64,000 bases of DNA from Phoronis australis (Eukaryota; Phoronida; Phoronidae): assembly GCA_002633005.1 (NCBI GenBank), contig NMRA01000081.1:881184-945183 (forward strand), given 5' to 3'. The position numbers and the translations under genes are program-made. The notes under the pieces were generated by a model. The model searched no databases. It was not told the DNA's origin and saw only the letters and a program-made list of their open reading frames with translations. Shown one piece after another: positions 13,901-24,590 of this stretch (the stretch's first letter is position 1; every line of letters begins with the position of its first letter).

Positions 13901-16900
13901 GTTAGCCTATATCGTGCGAATCTCGCCTGTGCAGGTTCTCAAGGAAATGTCCCACGTTCATTTGATGTACCCAGAGATGTACTCACTAAACTCATATTAT
14001 TCATTATTGAGTGGTTAAAGTTTCAGGTGGATTGAACAAGTGTCTTAGAAAGTCATGAAGCATGCTGACACAATGTTAGCCAAGAACTCGGTCATGGAGA
14101 AGATTAATTTTCCTAGAGTCATGAAAATTATTGATAGAATTATCTTTAGGCTGATAACTTCAATCGGTGTACTGAAATGTATATTGATATCCGAGTTTGG
14201 TACACTAGTCAGGTGACTCACTAAATGCCAACTTGACTCTAAAAACGCAGTGCTGTTATGGAAATGCACAGCAGGCGTTGTATATGGAAATAGGGCTGTT
14301 ATCCTATGACAGAGGAAAATTCAATAAATTGTGAGGCGCATCTGTGGTTTCGATCGCGAATGACCAGACTATGCCAACGGGTATTGCCTGTGTATGTGAC
14401 TATACTTGTAGTCGGCAAGACTTATGCAAACAGTCTTTAAGCACTTCCATGCTTCTAATTGGTTTATCACTTCATTTTTGTCTGTGCGTAAGAAAACAAC
14501 AAACTCAGAGTTTGGTCGACATGTTTAGTTCTCTCAGGTCTCTCCTCAAAACGTACCCTCCACCGATCACGGGTATTCGGATTACACCGTGAACGTCAAC
14601 AAGATACTGTACAAATCTCTCTTAACTTGGGGCATTAAAAGAGTATTTTCTGTCAAAGAAAAGTTTTGATTTAGACAACACACAGTTATGAAATTAGTCA
14701 ATTTAGAAGTGATTCTAGGGGTTCGAAAAAACTGAGAAAAATGAGTGGAAACTAAACGGAATTTCAGTTCATCCAGAGCCCAGAGATCACTTTTAAAGTG
14801 AGTAAGGAGGAACACAAGACCTATTTCAAAGTGACAAGTGGACTAAATCACATTATTTTTGATAGAAAAAAGTGTTTTGAAGCCGCTTTAAAAGATATTG
14901 TAAGACGTGTCCTCGGTTATACACATGCAGGTCTTTGTATTCGAACGTTGCTTGAATTCTTAAATCGGCCAAACTGTTCGCCTTTTCTGATTCTTTTCCA
15001 GAAACTTAAACAGGGAATGAATCGACTGTTTATTAAATTTTAGTTCAGACTTAACACTTACTGATATGACGACAAGGAAATTGCTTGACGTTACAGGATG
15101 AAAAACGGCAGGTGTTGACAACTTCTGGATGGATGGAGGTGGTAAGTATATGTTAGTCCTGCATTGTTAACTGCCCGGAAGAAAGGAAGCTATGGGTTGT
15201 CAAGGAGAATAGATGGACACCTAAATTTTTTTCATTATGTGCTTTTTTGAAATATAGTATCGTTGTGCATTCATTATGCGGACTTCTTGAAAACAAGTGT
15301 GTAAAATAACAGTTGTATTGAGATGAAGTCAGCCTCCTGACGGGACTAATGGTATAGCGTGTATGGATTTATTGTTACTAGTCCACCATGCGATCCAGTG
15401 TCCGCTGCAAACTACGTGACTTGAACCACCTTAACGTTATTGTTAGTGAACCGTTATATGCGCCTATTTAGTCGAGTCCCATGAGCCTGCATCCGAAATA
15501 ACACGTTTACCTCATGAAGGTGTAGGTATGTACTAACTACAGGCGCAGGGTATCATCCCTTACATACGCACAGTGTGACAGGGGTGCATCCCTGGTACTT
15601 TTCATTTAAGTAATTAATAATTGATAAATTAATTTATTTGAAGTCGTGTCAGCATCTAGCGCTTTGTATAATACGTGGTATTTCACTCAAATGAAATTTT
15701 ATCATACGAGCACGCACATGCAGCTAACTACGAACATGATCTGAGTCGAGTCATGCAGTGTGCGGCGGATCTTATATAGTTAACAACATATTTTGTTTTA
15801 ACAGCAAACGAGATGGTTACTCACGAAATGCCTCGTCCTTTACTTCATTGTCTCGCGTCACCTTTGCCTAATTCACATTACTTCACGGGAATACTAGCTT
15901 TACTTATTTGGCAAAATATGACTTGCTAACTTTTGAAAAGTGCTGAGACGTGTGTTAAAACTCTGAACATTAATTACACCTAACAGTTCAGGTTGTTGAT
16001 TTTTAACTTTTCCGTAAGAGGGAGTTGACCTCGAACACTTACTTAACGTTATTGCATTGAAATTGGTCAAAGCTGATCCAGTCACAAGTTGGTCCAGTCA
16101 CGAGCTGATCCAGGCTCAAGTTGATCCAGTCACGAGTTGACCCAGTCACAAGTTGATCCAGTCACATGTTGATCCAGCCACAAGTTGATCCAGTCACAAG
16201 TTGACCCAGTCACAAGTTATTTAGGACACAAGTTAATTCCAGTGTGTAAAAACAACTTGTTCTGGATTATCACACCGAAATCGCCTGGAACAGCTAATGC
16301 CACCTTTCAGTGTAATGCAAACAAACGAAGTTTTGCCTTCGTCAATCTATTTTGCCTATCTTATTTTCTATTTTTTCTGCGTCAGTACAGTCTCAGCACT
16401 TCAAAATTAAAAAGTTCCCACGGTATTTTGTTTAGATACGACCTCTTCGCAGGCCTTACACGTATTACGACTTCTATTATCAGTCAGTGGCCGAGAAAAG
16501 GTGTCAGACGAAGATGATGGGAGTAGACATCACTTCACAGAAACTGATACGGGTTTCCATGTAGGCCTAACAATGAAATGGTCTCTTTACTACCCCCTTT
16601 CTTAAACATGGAAATGATCCCTTAACTGCCTCCTCCCTTTTCTTAACATGGATGAGGGTTTCAACTTAGTTTAACGAGGAACTAAATTCGCTGTTTCGTA
16701 TTTATTTATATAAAATTCTCAATATTTCTTTCTCCGTGTAATCCTAATATTTCCAAAAAGGGCAACGGTGACAATTTTGATAACTCTCGCCAAACGTTAT
16801 TGAATAGAAAAAAATCAACTGACACACCTTTGCCAAAGATATAAAGATATCTTGTTTGGGTACTTGGAAATAATTTCCAAGGTACCCTGGTCTTCATCAG

Positions 16901-19900
16901 CGTCGGTAGCTCGTTACAGTCCAAAACTTCAGGTGGGGGTGTACGTACATCTTTTTGCCCAAGTGCAATTCTCAACCGAAAACAAAACAGTTAAAAACTT
17001 CGAAATTTATAACATAATATCTAAATCCACCTCCTCCTGCAGGCTGGTAAAACGCAATCAAAATCTGCTTGCGGCTCGAAATTAACTTTATAAAAGATCT
17101 TTCGTAACGAGCTCCCTCATAATTTGATATAAATTTCTATAATTCCCTTGTATCTTATGAATTTTCCATGCCAAATCCCTTTATTTAGGCCTGGGCGGAT
17201 GACAGGTTATCGTGGAGTCCGGAGCAGTACGGAGGAGTTGGTTGGATAATTTTGCCTGCTTCTCACGTTTGGCTGCCTGACATTGCTTTGTCAAACAGGT
17301 GCTTCATTTAGCCTACGATCAGTGATAATGTTTGTGTGCTTTGAAGGACGATTTCATAGAGATCTCACAGGCCATTCCCACCGCTGATGTACAATGCAAC
17401 ATCTTGGCTACTGAACAGCGATTGGATGATTTCAAGAACAAAATGTCTAACATTAGTTTTAGGTGCATGCCTCGAGGTGCAAATTTGACCTGGCATTTTA
17501 GCGACCACTACGCAACGTCATCATTGCCCCTGTGAACCCTCTCCACTGAAATCGTCCACTACGCACATCAGTATATTTGGTGAATACAGTTACTTTTTAG
17601 ATCTCATATGTACAGCAAATCAAATTCTTAAAGCCGATTTTTCATTCAGACCACTTATCGCTATGAAATAGGTCTCAAATTGTTCCTTAGTCAAAGTAGG
17701 TGCGATTTCAGAGCCTGGAAACAACTGACAGTTCGTTTTTGCATGAGACCAGGCTCTACCATTTGACTTGTCACGGCGTGTCATTTCATTCAGTTCACGT
17801 GCTTGGTCTCGTGAAATTACGAACTGCGCGATCAAAAATCAATCCTCATCTGAATAAGGAACAGATTAAGACCAGTCAGCTTTACAACGGTACGTGGATT
17901 TATTGCCGCTTAAACTTAACTACTTGTACGGGTACTCGACAGTTGTACAGCCAAACTTCCGGCGAATCACGCACCAGAACCACTGGATGGTCCGCTCAAA
18001 CCATTGAATCATGCAGACGAACCACGACATCATACTTAAGAATTTGTAAACGAACCGGCAACTGTATTCCCTTCATTTGCTTCGTACGAATGATTGAATG
18101 GTCTTGCGTATGATTTTCTTTGAATTATTGATTTTCTGGCTCGCAGGCATGACTTTTTGGTTTTACGTATGATGTTGTGGTTCGTTCTTGTCTTTACACA
18201 TACATGATGTTGTGGTTCGTACGGTATGGTTCAATGGTTCTAGCGTATGATTGAGTTATCCTGACGTATGATTTGAAATTCGTGCCTGCGGTTGTTTGGT
18301 TCCCTTCAGTCAGCGCACCAATCGGCTTCGTTCGAGATCTCGTAACTTTTCATGTGACACAGCCGTACATAAGGGATCAAAAGTGACTTCTTGTTTCGTG
18401 TCAATTACAGTTTCATTTTCAGCTCTAGACAAGTGACACCTACAAACAGTTTTTAAAATCTTGCTGTACATTTTTTCGTTTGTTTATCTGGTATGGGTTT
18501 CTAGGCGTGGTTTGATGAGCGGTTGCAATGGAAACCAGACATGTACGGGGGCGTGGCCAATATCGTTGTATCACCTGCTTTAGTCTGGCTGCCAGATATA
18601 GGTCTACAAAACAGGTAGCTCGGTAGACAAGCAAGAATGGGAGATATGTAGTCACCTTTTGTAGTGGCCAGTAGATTCGCTTCCCACTTTTAAGCCTCGT
18701 GCTACATTTAGTCAGATTTCAGCCATTTTGCATGTTTCTAAAGCAACCGTGTCTGCAAGCATGATAGAAAATATACATTTCAAGCATGATGGAACGAATG
18801 ATAAACATTATTGAATTAAGCAGAAGAAAGGCAGACCGGTAGCCCTACCTTTGGTGCACGTTTTTTAAAAGTAGAAATGGCTGAAAGTTCGAGCGAGCTT
18901 GACCTCCAATCTTCGTAGTCTCTATGATAAAAGTACTGGTATGAATGTTGTAGTTTTAGATTTTAGCAGTAGACACCAGACTGTCTGTGCTTACATGGTC
19001 GTTTTCTGTTATTATTCAGTTATTGTAGCGCACATCGCTTATTAATCACGCCACTGCTTAATAACGAGCACGGGCATTGTCTTGCTGGTATATTTGGTGG
19101 TCACAACTCAGTACACAACCCCTAACATGCATATTTTCACGCGAGGTATCTGTGTAAACTCCCTTACATGACGAGAACTTTGAAGACAAAGTGCAACATT
19201 GATTAGCACCCTTTTTAACAGGCACTGCACGTAAACTGTTTTCATCTTGCGAGCTTGTACTGCGCCTAATATGACCCGGAAATACTGCAAAAATATATCG
19301 ATCCGTATACAATAATTTTTAGAAACTGCCAGGAAACTGTGTCACTGAAAAGTATGAAATTCTGGCATCGCAGCTGTCATGTGTGCTATTGACCCCGGGA
19401 CTGAACTAAGGGCGTATGCGTATAGGTACACCGAGTTTTAAATACGTCTTCGCGTACAACTAGCTTATTGTCCCAACTATTGCTTGCAGAGGTAGCTGGC
19501 TTGACCGGAGGTAAGACAATCCTGCCTGGTGTTTCCTAATGTTTAATTGTCGTGGCCTCCTCCTCCAAGCCATCAAAAACCTTATTAACCTTCTAATTTT
19601 CAGGTTCTATAGAATAATAACTAACTGAGATACAACTTAGCGTTTTGTGCTCGAGATAGTTTAACACTAGCCATAGTCCAATAGTATGAGCAGACAATGT
19701 TAGACCTACTGCTAATTGAACATTTTTAGAATTTTTAACCGAATTTAAATTGATAGATTCTAACATGCAAATGTTTAAAATGCCTAAAATCTAACGAACG
19801 CTTAGAATGGAAATTTAGTTGACAAACAAATATAGAAGTGTATCGTCTGATGGCATGATGTCACCAATGAATGCAGGTACTCTGAGCAAGCCAACGTAAC

Positions 19901-22900
19901 AAGTGATTGTCAAATGACGTTTTCGAATAATAGAGAAACGTCTCACCGAAATATTAAATTCATTACACGAGAAAAGAAACGATGTCAAATTATCATTCCT
20001 GTATATTCATGGACACCTTTTTATTAGAATTTAGGTTTGATAGCAATATTGGCCGTTCAAATCCTGACATCATTCACACGTCACGGTAACGACGTCATGC
20101 CGACAACTAAAACTTGCTTGTCGACACGACGTCTTGGTTTTCGCTTTAGTCTCGTCTCTTGAGTCTTAAAAGCTGCTATATACCATGTTGCTGACGAAGA
20201 AAATAAATTTTGATTTACTCCACTTACCGGCTCAAAACTGGTCTCATCTTGCTCCATTCTCAGACGAGAAATGGTTCACGGCCTGAAAAGATCTGAGAGT
20301 TCCTTATGCTTGAGACAATGCTCGTTGTACAAAAAGATCCTCGGTGTGTATCAAGCCAGTTCTTTCCAAGCCCAGGAGCCACTTATAATTTGGCAAGTTG
20401 AGACCAATTTCATAGCTGCAAGGGGTATAAATCAAAAAGTTATTGTTTTGTCTGAAGGCGATTTTCCAGCTTTGAGTTTAATATCTCGGTAATGTATATT
20501 TTTTGACGTCACGCGAGACAAGATGAAAATTTTGTCATTCGTTGCACACATTTTGATTTGATTTGAAGGAATAGCTATATTAGTAAAATAAACAAGTTTG
20601 AACGTGCAAATGTCAGTTTGATAGTACAGCTTTAATTCTCACAAACAGTTTAAATTACTTGTAATATTGCCACCAGTACCATTATTAAATTACTTTAAAG
20701 CATTATGTACAAACTATGCGAAGGTTTTAGCACATGCTATGATGGTTCATTTTGGTCATACACGCACGCTTGTGTATTTATAGTACTTGAATTCCTTAAA
20801 CATTTATCGAAAATAGTTAAACATTGCACATGCTATTGATATACCTGTGATAATTGAGATCCCAGGAAAGGATAAATTAATCAATGCATCGCATATATTC
20901 GTAGCGCTCAAGAAATCTACCACCCATCGTTAGTAGATCACAAGTTCCGGATTACAGTGAATCATGATGGCACCATTCTGTGGATTCCCGGAGGAAAGTT
21001 TCACACAAACTGCGAGTTGGATATCACCTACTTCCCGTTCGACGATCAAATATGTCGCATTCACTTCACCAACTGGGCTTACACAGGTGAGACACAAGAA
21101 ACACGTCATCGTTGTCACCCTGTTGCACATGCTCAAGCGTAAGATCGGATAAAGCTGCATTTCGCCTTCTCTAGCTGGCTAAAGAACAAAACTCGAATCA
21201 GACCTCTTATTCTTGTAAAATCGATCTCATAATATTCCTTGCTGTGGCTGAGGATTCTATTTCCGTTACCAACTCAAGTCCCCGGCAATGTGTACATGCG
21301 CCATTTTCGGATTCGCAGTTTAAGGTTGGTTTTCTTTATTTGCTGACGGTCTCGGTGTTCTTATTGGTAACGTAAGCAAAATCTTACCACAGTAAGGAAT
21401 ATTTTGAGATTGACTTTGCGAGAGCCAAAGGACTAGTTAGATATTCTCCTCTGGAACTAGTTACTTTCAGGGCGTTTTAACGCAATAATCTTTCATTCAT
21501 TTTCAGCATTCTATAACTTTCACAAAGTTGATGCAAATCCACGAAGATACACTCTTTGCAGCCAGAGCTTTATAAGATATGAAGAGGAAGCGAGTTGAAA
21601 AATCTTTATATGCAAACAAATTGTATTACGGATTTTTATGCACTGGACTCTTAGAGTATGATGTGCAACATGAAAAGTGCTATTCAACTCTGTGGTACCC
21701 AAAAGTAATTAAGTCGGTCAACGGAAACTCGGTCCACCTCAGAGCGAGAGAGATCAAGTAACATAACTCTGATGCCTCAGACAAACATGTTTCATAGGAA
21801 ATTGATCGAACCTTTGCACAGTACAGGTCCAAATTGTCACACCGTCCAAAATTGTTACAAGTTCGAAATTGTGACAATTTGAGTCAGTTCAATTGTCACA
21901 GTTTGCCCAAATTGTCACAATTTGCCCAAATTGTCACAACAGTTTTTTCTTGTGTCACTTTCGGCCTGTGTACTACAGTACAAATACATGCTCGATACAC
22001 CCTCTCACTTCGTACTTTATCAAGGTGCCGAAATGAACCTCACCTTCTCCAACGCCGAAATCGAGATGTCGAACTACCAAAAGAACGGCGAGTGGGAGAT
22101 CGTGGGAACCAAGTCGACACGCGAGGACAAGCTGTACGTGTGCTGCGGCAACACTCCATTCCCTTCCGTCTACTTCCACATCTACATGCAGCGCAAGTTC
22201 CTCTACTATATCATCAACATCATCGCGCCTTGCATAATGCTCTCCTTCCTCGTGACCTTCGTCTTTCTTCTCCCACCAGACGCCGGCGAGAAGATTTCGC
22301 TCGGCATCACGGTCCTTCTCTCATTTTCCGTCTTCCTTCTTCTCATCGCCGATAGTCTTCCAAAAAACTCTGACTACGTTCCTGTGATAAGTGAGTAGTG
22401 CAAGCTGTCACGTGATGTGTTGTCAATTGTCAAGTATTTTTGAGTAGTGTAAAGTTTGACTTTCTCAGTTGTTAATTATGCATTCAAGTATTTCATTTTG
22501 CTTATACGGAGGACAGAAACTTCAACATTTTTAAGCATTGCTCTGGATGGCAAAGTTTAAGGGTATAAAAAGCTTCAGTTGGTGTCAGTTACACAGCACC
22601 GAGAAGAAAAGCATATGTTTTAACATCAAGGAGTTTGAGAAACGTTAATAAGGTGTCACTTTCTGGTGCTATCCTGGTTGTACACGTTTTTTCTCATGGA
22701 TTAACATTTTGTTTGTCATATTTTTGTTTTCATGTTTCTTATTTACTGCTATCATTCATAAAATTTGAGCATAATAAAATAAGTCAACTAACCAATTTGG
22801 AAACTTTTCCGAATGTTCATGTACGCTTCCTTGTGGGCTTTCCCAGAAATAGTCAATGTCAGTGAATGTCAGAGACAATGGCACAATGTTTTCCAGCACA

Positions 22901-24172
22901 TTTTGGTTAACCATAATATAAACTTTTAAAATGGTTATAAACTCGATCAAAGTCAGTCACGAAACTAACCTTTCATTCAGGCTACTTACCAGTATGAGGG
23001 GCGGATTCAGGATTTTGAATTAGGGAGGCCAGGGCAGAGAATTAGCCAGGATTTTGCCCATCAGACGTTAGCACACCCGAGCTGCCAAATAGAATCTGGG
23101 AAAGTTTTAGGGGGGGGGGGGAACTAACGTGAAAAGTGGTTTGTGTGCTTGGAAAAACTAATAGAACTTTGTGGAATGACTTGAAACTCGAGACCATGAT
23201 CGGCTCATAAAACGACACGCCGTGACAAGCTAACTTGTAGAGCCTCGGTCTCAAGCAGTAACGAGTACACAGTTCTTTCCAAGCCCTGAAATCTGACCTA
23301 ATTAGACTGAGGAATTTTTTTAGATCAGCGTTATAACAAGTGGTTTAAATCGAAAGTAGGGGATTCTTGTGAAGGACCGTGGGTTCATCGCCGCTTTAGG
23401 TAACGGTGCAAATTGTAATAGAAACTCAACTATACATATTGGTCCTCATACCCTATCTATGTCACAGATTCCGTTCATAGGGTTCCTGTTTCCGAATTTT
23501 ACTTTAAAAAGGCCCGGGCTTATATTTGGGATACAAAAAGGTAAAAAATGCAATGTTGGGGCTTAGTGTAAGAAATTGCCCCTGTCTTTTGTCAGAATTA
23601 ACAACTCGAAGTTCTAGATCTCTAAACCTCTTCACACTATTCTAGGTACATATCTGACGGTGTTCATGGCGATGACGACCATGTCCATATTCTTTACGGT
23701 CTTCGTTCTTCATCTTCACCACAGCGGCTCGGACAACCCCGTGCCTTCCTGGCTTCGTAAATTCGTCTTCGACTGTATGGCGCGCCTGCTATGTATGGAT
23801 TCTATCGTGAACAAGTACGGGTCATGCCAATGTGGTCGTAACAGGTTGCGAGCTGAGATGAGTGAAATGAGTGAGACATTTATTAAGTTTCCTCTCATTA
23901 ACCGACCACTGAAGAAGAGTTTCACCAGCGAAGGGATGAATGACTCTCGAAGTAATCCGGCAATTGTTGAAATGTTGGACCATCTTCAGGCGATCACCAA
24001 AGAGAGGAGAGACGTAGAGAGCGCGGAAGCCACACGAGAAGAATGGCAGGCAGTGGCTAAAGTGGTGGACAGGTTTTTGTTGTGCGTCTTTCTTATGGCT
24101 ATTCCAATGTCTTCGGTCATCGTTCTCGGAATTATTCCCATGTCTAAGCCACCCCTTCCCTATCCGGGATGA
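7960..24172 (+). CDS. Nicotinic acetylcholine receptor alpha-type subunit (Cys-loop ligand-gated cation channel)
   Basis: Coding exons: 7960-8032, 9601-9762, 13192-13346, 15097-15141, then 17189-17298 or 18505-18614, then 20905-21086, 22025-22390 and 23646-24172. All phases agree, giving about 539 residues. The start has an A-rich Kozak context and an upstream in-frame TAG. Order: signal peptide with core WWFLSLVIFL; an unusual extension of about 60 residues; helix EEDRLIKDLFRNY; LTTSGWMEV (loop D Trp); VWLPDI (loop A); Cys-loop with exactly 13 residues between cysteines (CELDITYFPFDDQIC); FTNWAYTG (loop B Trp); LYVCCGNTPF (loop C vicinal cysteines, hence alpha-type); M1; M2 GEKISLGITVLLSFSVFLLL (GEK and pore leucines mean cation-selective); M3; a short cytoplasmic loop; M4. 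Odd points: the loop A Tyr is Ser or Gln depending on the exon chosen, and the loop C second Tyr is Phe. It is a plasma-membrane subunit of a pentamer, probably acetylcholine-gated; other ligands remain possible. Confidence 0.93.
8033..9600 (+). other. First receptor intron, no feature seen
   Basis: Phase-1 intron between the signal-peptide exon and the N-terminal-extension exon. It is AT-rich. I see no conserved coding stretch, RNA gene or clear inverted repeat. Confidence 0.5.
9601..9762 (+). CDS. Receptor exon 2: unusual extracellular N-terminal extension
   Basis: This 162-nt exon is phase 1 to phase 1, so it could be skipped without a frameshift. It encodes about 54 residues placed between the signal peptide and the first helix of the ligand-binding domain. 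It contains two cysteines (EKCFEKRLRKYCEG) and an acidic, Thr-rich end (LELQPETTTAITN). Typical nicotinic subunits have only a few residues here. I do not recognise the segment. Support for coding comes from an open frame, correct phases on both sides and good splice sites (TTTGTTACAG and GGTATGT). Confidence 0.75.
10390..10413 (+). repeat. (CAG)8 microsatellite
   Basis: Eight perfect CAG units followed by CAC, inside the second intron of the receptor gene. It creates spurious poly-Gln and poly-Ala frames. It is probably length-variable between individuals. Confidence 0.95.
12378..12700. repeat. Degenerate tandem repeat rich in AP-1-like TGASTCA sites
   Basis: Variable units built on GAGTCAGTCAT and GACTCACTTC. 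At its core are three near-identical 21-bp units (GAGTCAGTCATCGCTTATAGT). Perfect TGAGTCA or TGACTCA sites start at 12378, 12401, 12512, 12557, 12578, 12599 and 12676. It lies in the second receptor intron, about 0.5 kb before the exon that starts the ligand-binding domain. The repeat creates an open frame at 12474-12887 that I regard as spurious. Confidence 0.85.
13601..13777. repeat. Short MITE-like element with 16-bp inverted ends
   Basis: TGCGTTCCGTAGATCA at 13601 is mirrored by TGGTCTACGGAACGCA ending at 13777, one mismatch. The element is 177 bp, non-coding, and sits in the receptor intron just downstream of the exon at 13192-13346. Confidence 0.65.
16074..16218. repeat. 16-bp minisatellite, about nine copies
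   Basis: Tandem units of the form GTTGATCCAGTCACAA with occasional changes (GTTGACCC, CAGTCACGA, CAGCCACAA). It lies in the receptor intron before exon 5a. It follows a region resembling the dispersed foldback family. Confidence 0.88.
17189..17298 (+). CDS. Receptor exon 5a (mutually exclusive alternative, first copy)
   Basis: 110 nt, phase 0 in and phase 2 out, flanked by TTTATTTAG and CAG/GTGCTT. It encodes 36 residues plus two bases, including AWADDRLSW, YGGVGWIILP and HVWLPDIALSN. This is the segment between loop D and loop A of the ligand-binding domain. It aligns without gaps to exon 5b, with 20 of 36 residues identical. Including both copies, or neither, breaks the frame, so mature mRNA must use one. 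Confidence 0.9.
17635..17883. repeat. Copy of a dispersed foldback (MITE-like) family
   Basis: Begins GATTTTTCATTCAGACCACTT and contains GGTCTCAAATTGTTCCTTAG. It ends in the reversed motif GAATAAGGAACAGATTAAGACC. Related copies with the same word order lie at 20208-20438, 28571-28826 and 29736-29963. Here it sits between the two alternative receptor exons. Confidence 0.6.
17998..18240 (+). other. Long-range RNA stem with two competing right arms, between alternative exons
   Basis: The left arm at 18017-18035 (ACGAACCACGACATCATAC) is complementary, with a single G-U pair, to 18167-18185 (GTATGATGTTGTGGTTCGT). Most of it is also complementary to 18205-18220 (ATGATGTTGTGGTTCG). The second pairing is extended by AAACCATTGAA at 17998-18008 against TTCAATGGTT at 18230-18239. 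All arms lie in the intron separating exon 5a from 5b. Known: competing intronic pairings govern mutually exclusive splicing in several insect genes. Inferred: a similar role here. Confidence 0.6.
18505..18614 (+). CDS. Receptor exon 5b (mutually exclusive alternative, second copy)
   Basis: 110 nt, phase 0 in and phase 2 out, same length and phases as exon 5a, flanked by GTTTCTAG and CAG/GTAGCT. It encodes AWFDERLQW, YGGVANIVV and VWLPDIGLQN. Conserved positions of the fold (W, D, RL, W, P, YGGV, VWLPDI, L, N) are kept, while the residues between them differ from exon 5a. No stop or frameshift is present, so it looks functional rather than a relic. Confidence 0.9.
20208..20438. repeat. Copy of the dispersed foldback (MITE-like) family
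   Basis: Left end TTTTGATTTACTCCACTTAC and right end GGGGTATAAATCAAAA are inverted relatives of each other. Internally it carries CTGGTCTCATCTTGCTCC and the reversed GCAAGTTGAGACCAATTTC. 231 bp, non-coding, in the receptor intron after exon 5b. Confidence 0.65.
21829..21940. repeat. Tandem repeat of the AATTGTCACAA word near the exon 7 acceptor
   Basis: Six imperfect repeats of CCAAATTGTCACA-like units, some inverted (GAAATTGTGACAATTTG). The array ends about 85 bases before the splice acceptor used by the exon at 22025. It is short enough to influence branch-point choice, but I see no direct evidence of function. Confidence 0.7.
22025..22390 (+). CDS. Receptor exon 7: loop C, M1, M2 and the start of the M2-M3 linker
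   Basis: The acceptor is CTTCGTACTTTATCAAG/GT at 22024/22025. This site restores the phase-1 junction and gives WAYTG-AEMNLTF with the normal family spacing to NGEWEIV. An upstream candidate acceptor (TACTACAG at 21978) is open but out of phase. The exon carries LYVCC, M1 (FLYYIINIIAPCIML) and M2. It is markedly more GC-rich at third positions than the flanking introns. Confidence 0.88.
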
Positions 24173-24584
24173 ATTATTAGACAACTAGAAAACGATGTGT
24201 GCCGGCGGTTGGGATGATTGATTGTCACAACTTGAGATAACTGTCAGTTACAAGTCGTGGGATCGCCTTGCCTTTCCACAAACGCGCCTGTTGAATGACA
24301 GGGATGCGATGAAATTACGAAAACAGACAGGTGTCCTGTTTTTCCGTAAAACTGTTGCCACAATTATTAGATACATGATGCAATATATTTGTAGAGAAAC
24401 TACGAGTGAGTAATATCAAATTCGTCATATTTTTCATGAAGGTGTCAAGTGGAAACGACTAAGACTTTATAGATGGTTTCAGCTTACCATATGTTTAAGA
24501 GCTAACGTATTTGGAAATTTAGTGTTAGAATTTTCAAGTGTACCTACCCAGAATATGTATTTGTCGTCTTAGATTTTCATTACT

Positions 24585-24590
24585 AATAAA
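24585..24590 (+). terminator. Candidate poly(A) signal of the receptor gene
   Basis: AATAAA within TACTAATAAATGAGC, about 410 bases after the receptor stop codon. I see no better hexamer between the stop codon and this point. Confidence 0.45.

Noticed and set aside
21979-22024. Upstream splice acceptor (TACTACAG) for the receptor M1-M2 exon
   Set aside because: It would join exon 6 out of phase and add residues absent from the family. The acceptor at 22024 restores phase and normal spacing.
21834-22355. 173-residue plus-strand open frame overlapping the receptor M1-M2 exon
   Set aside because: Shadow frame of the true exon, which carries the loop C cysteines, M1 and M2 in another frame. The Arg-rich composition reflects GC-rich codons read out of frame.
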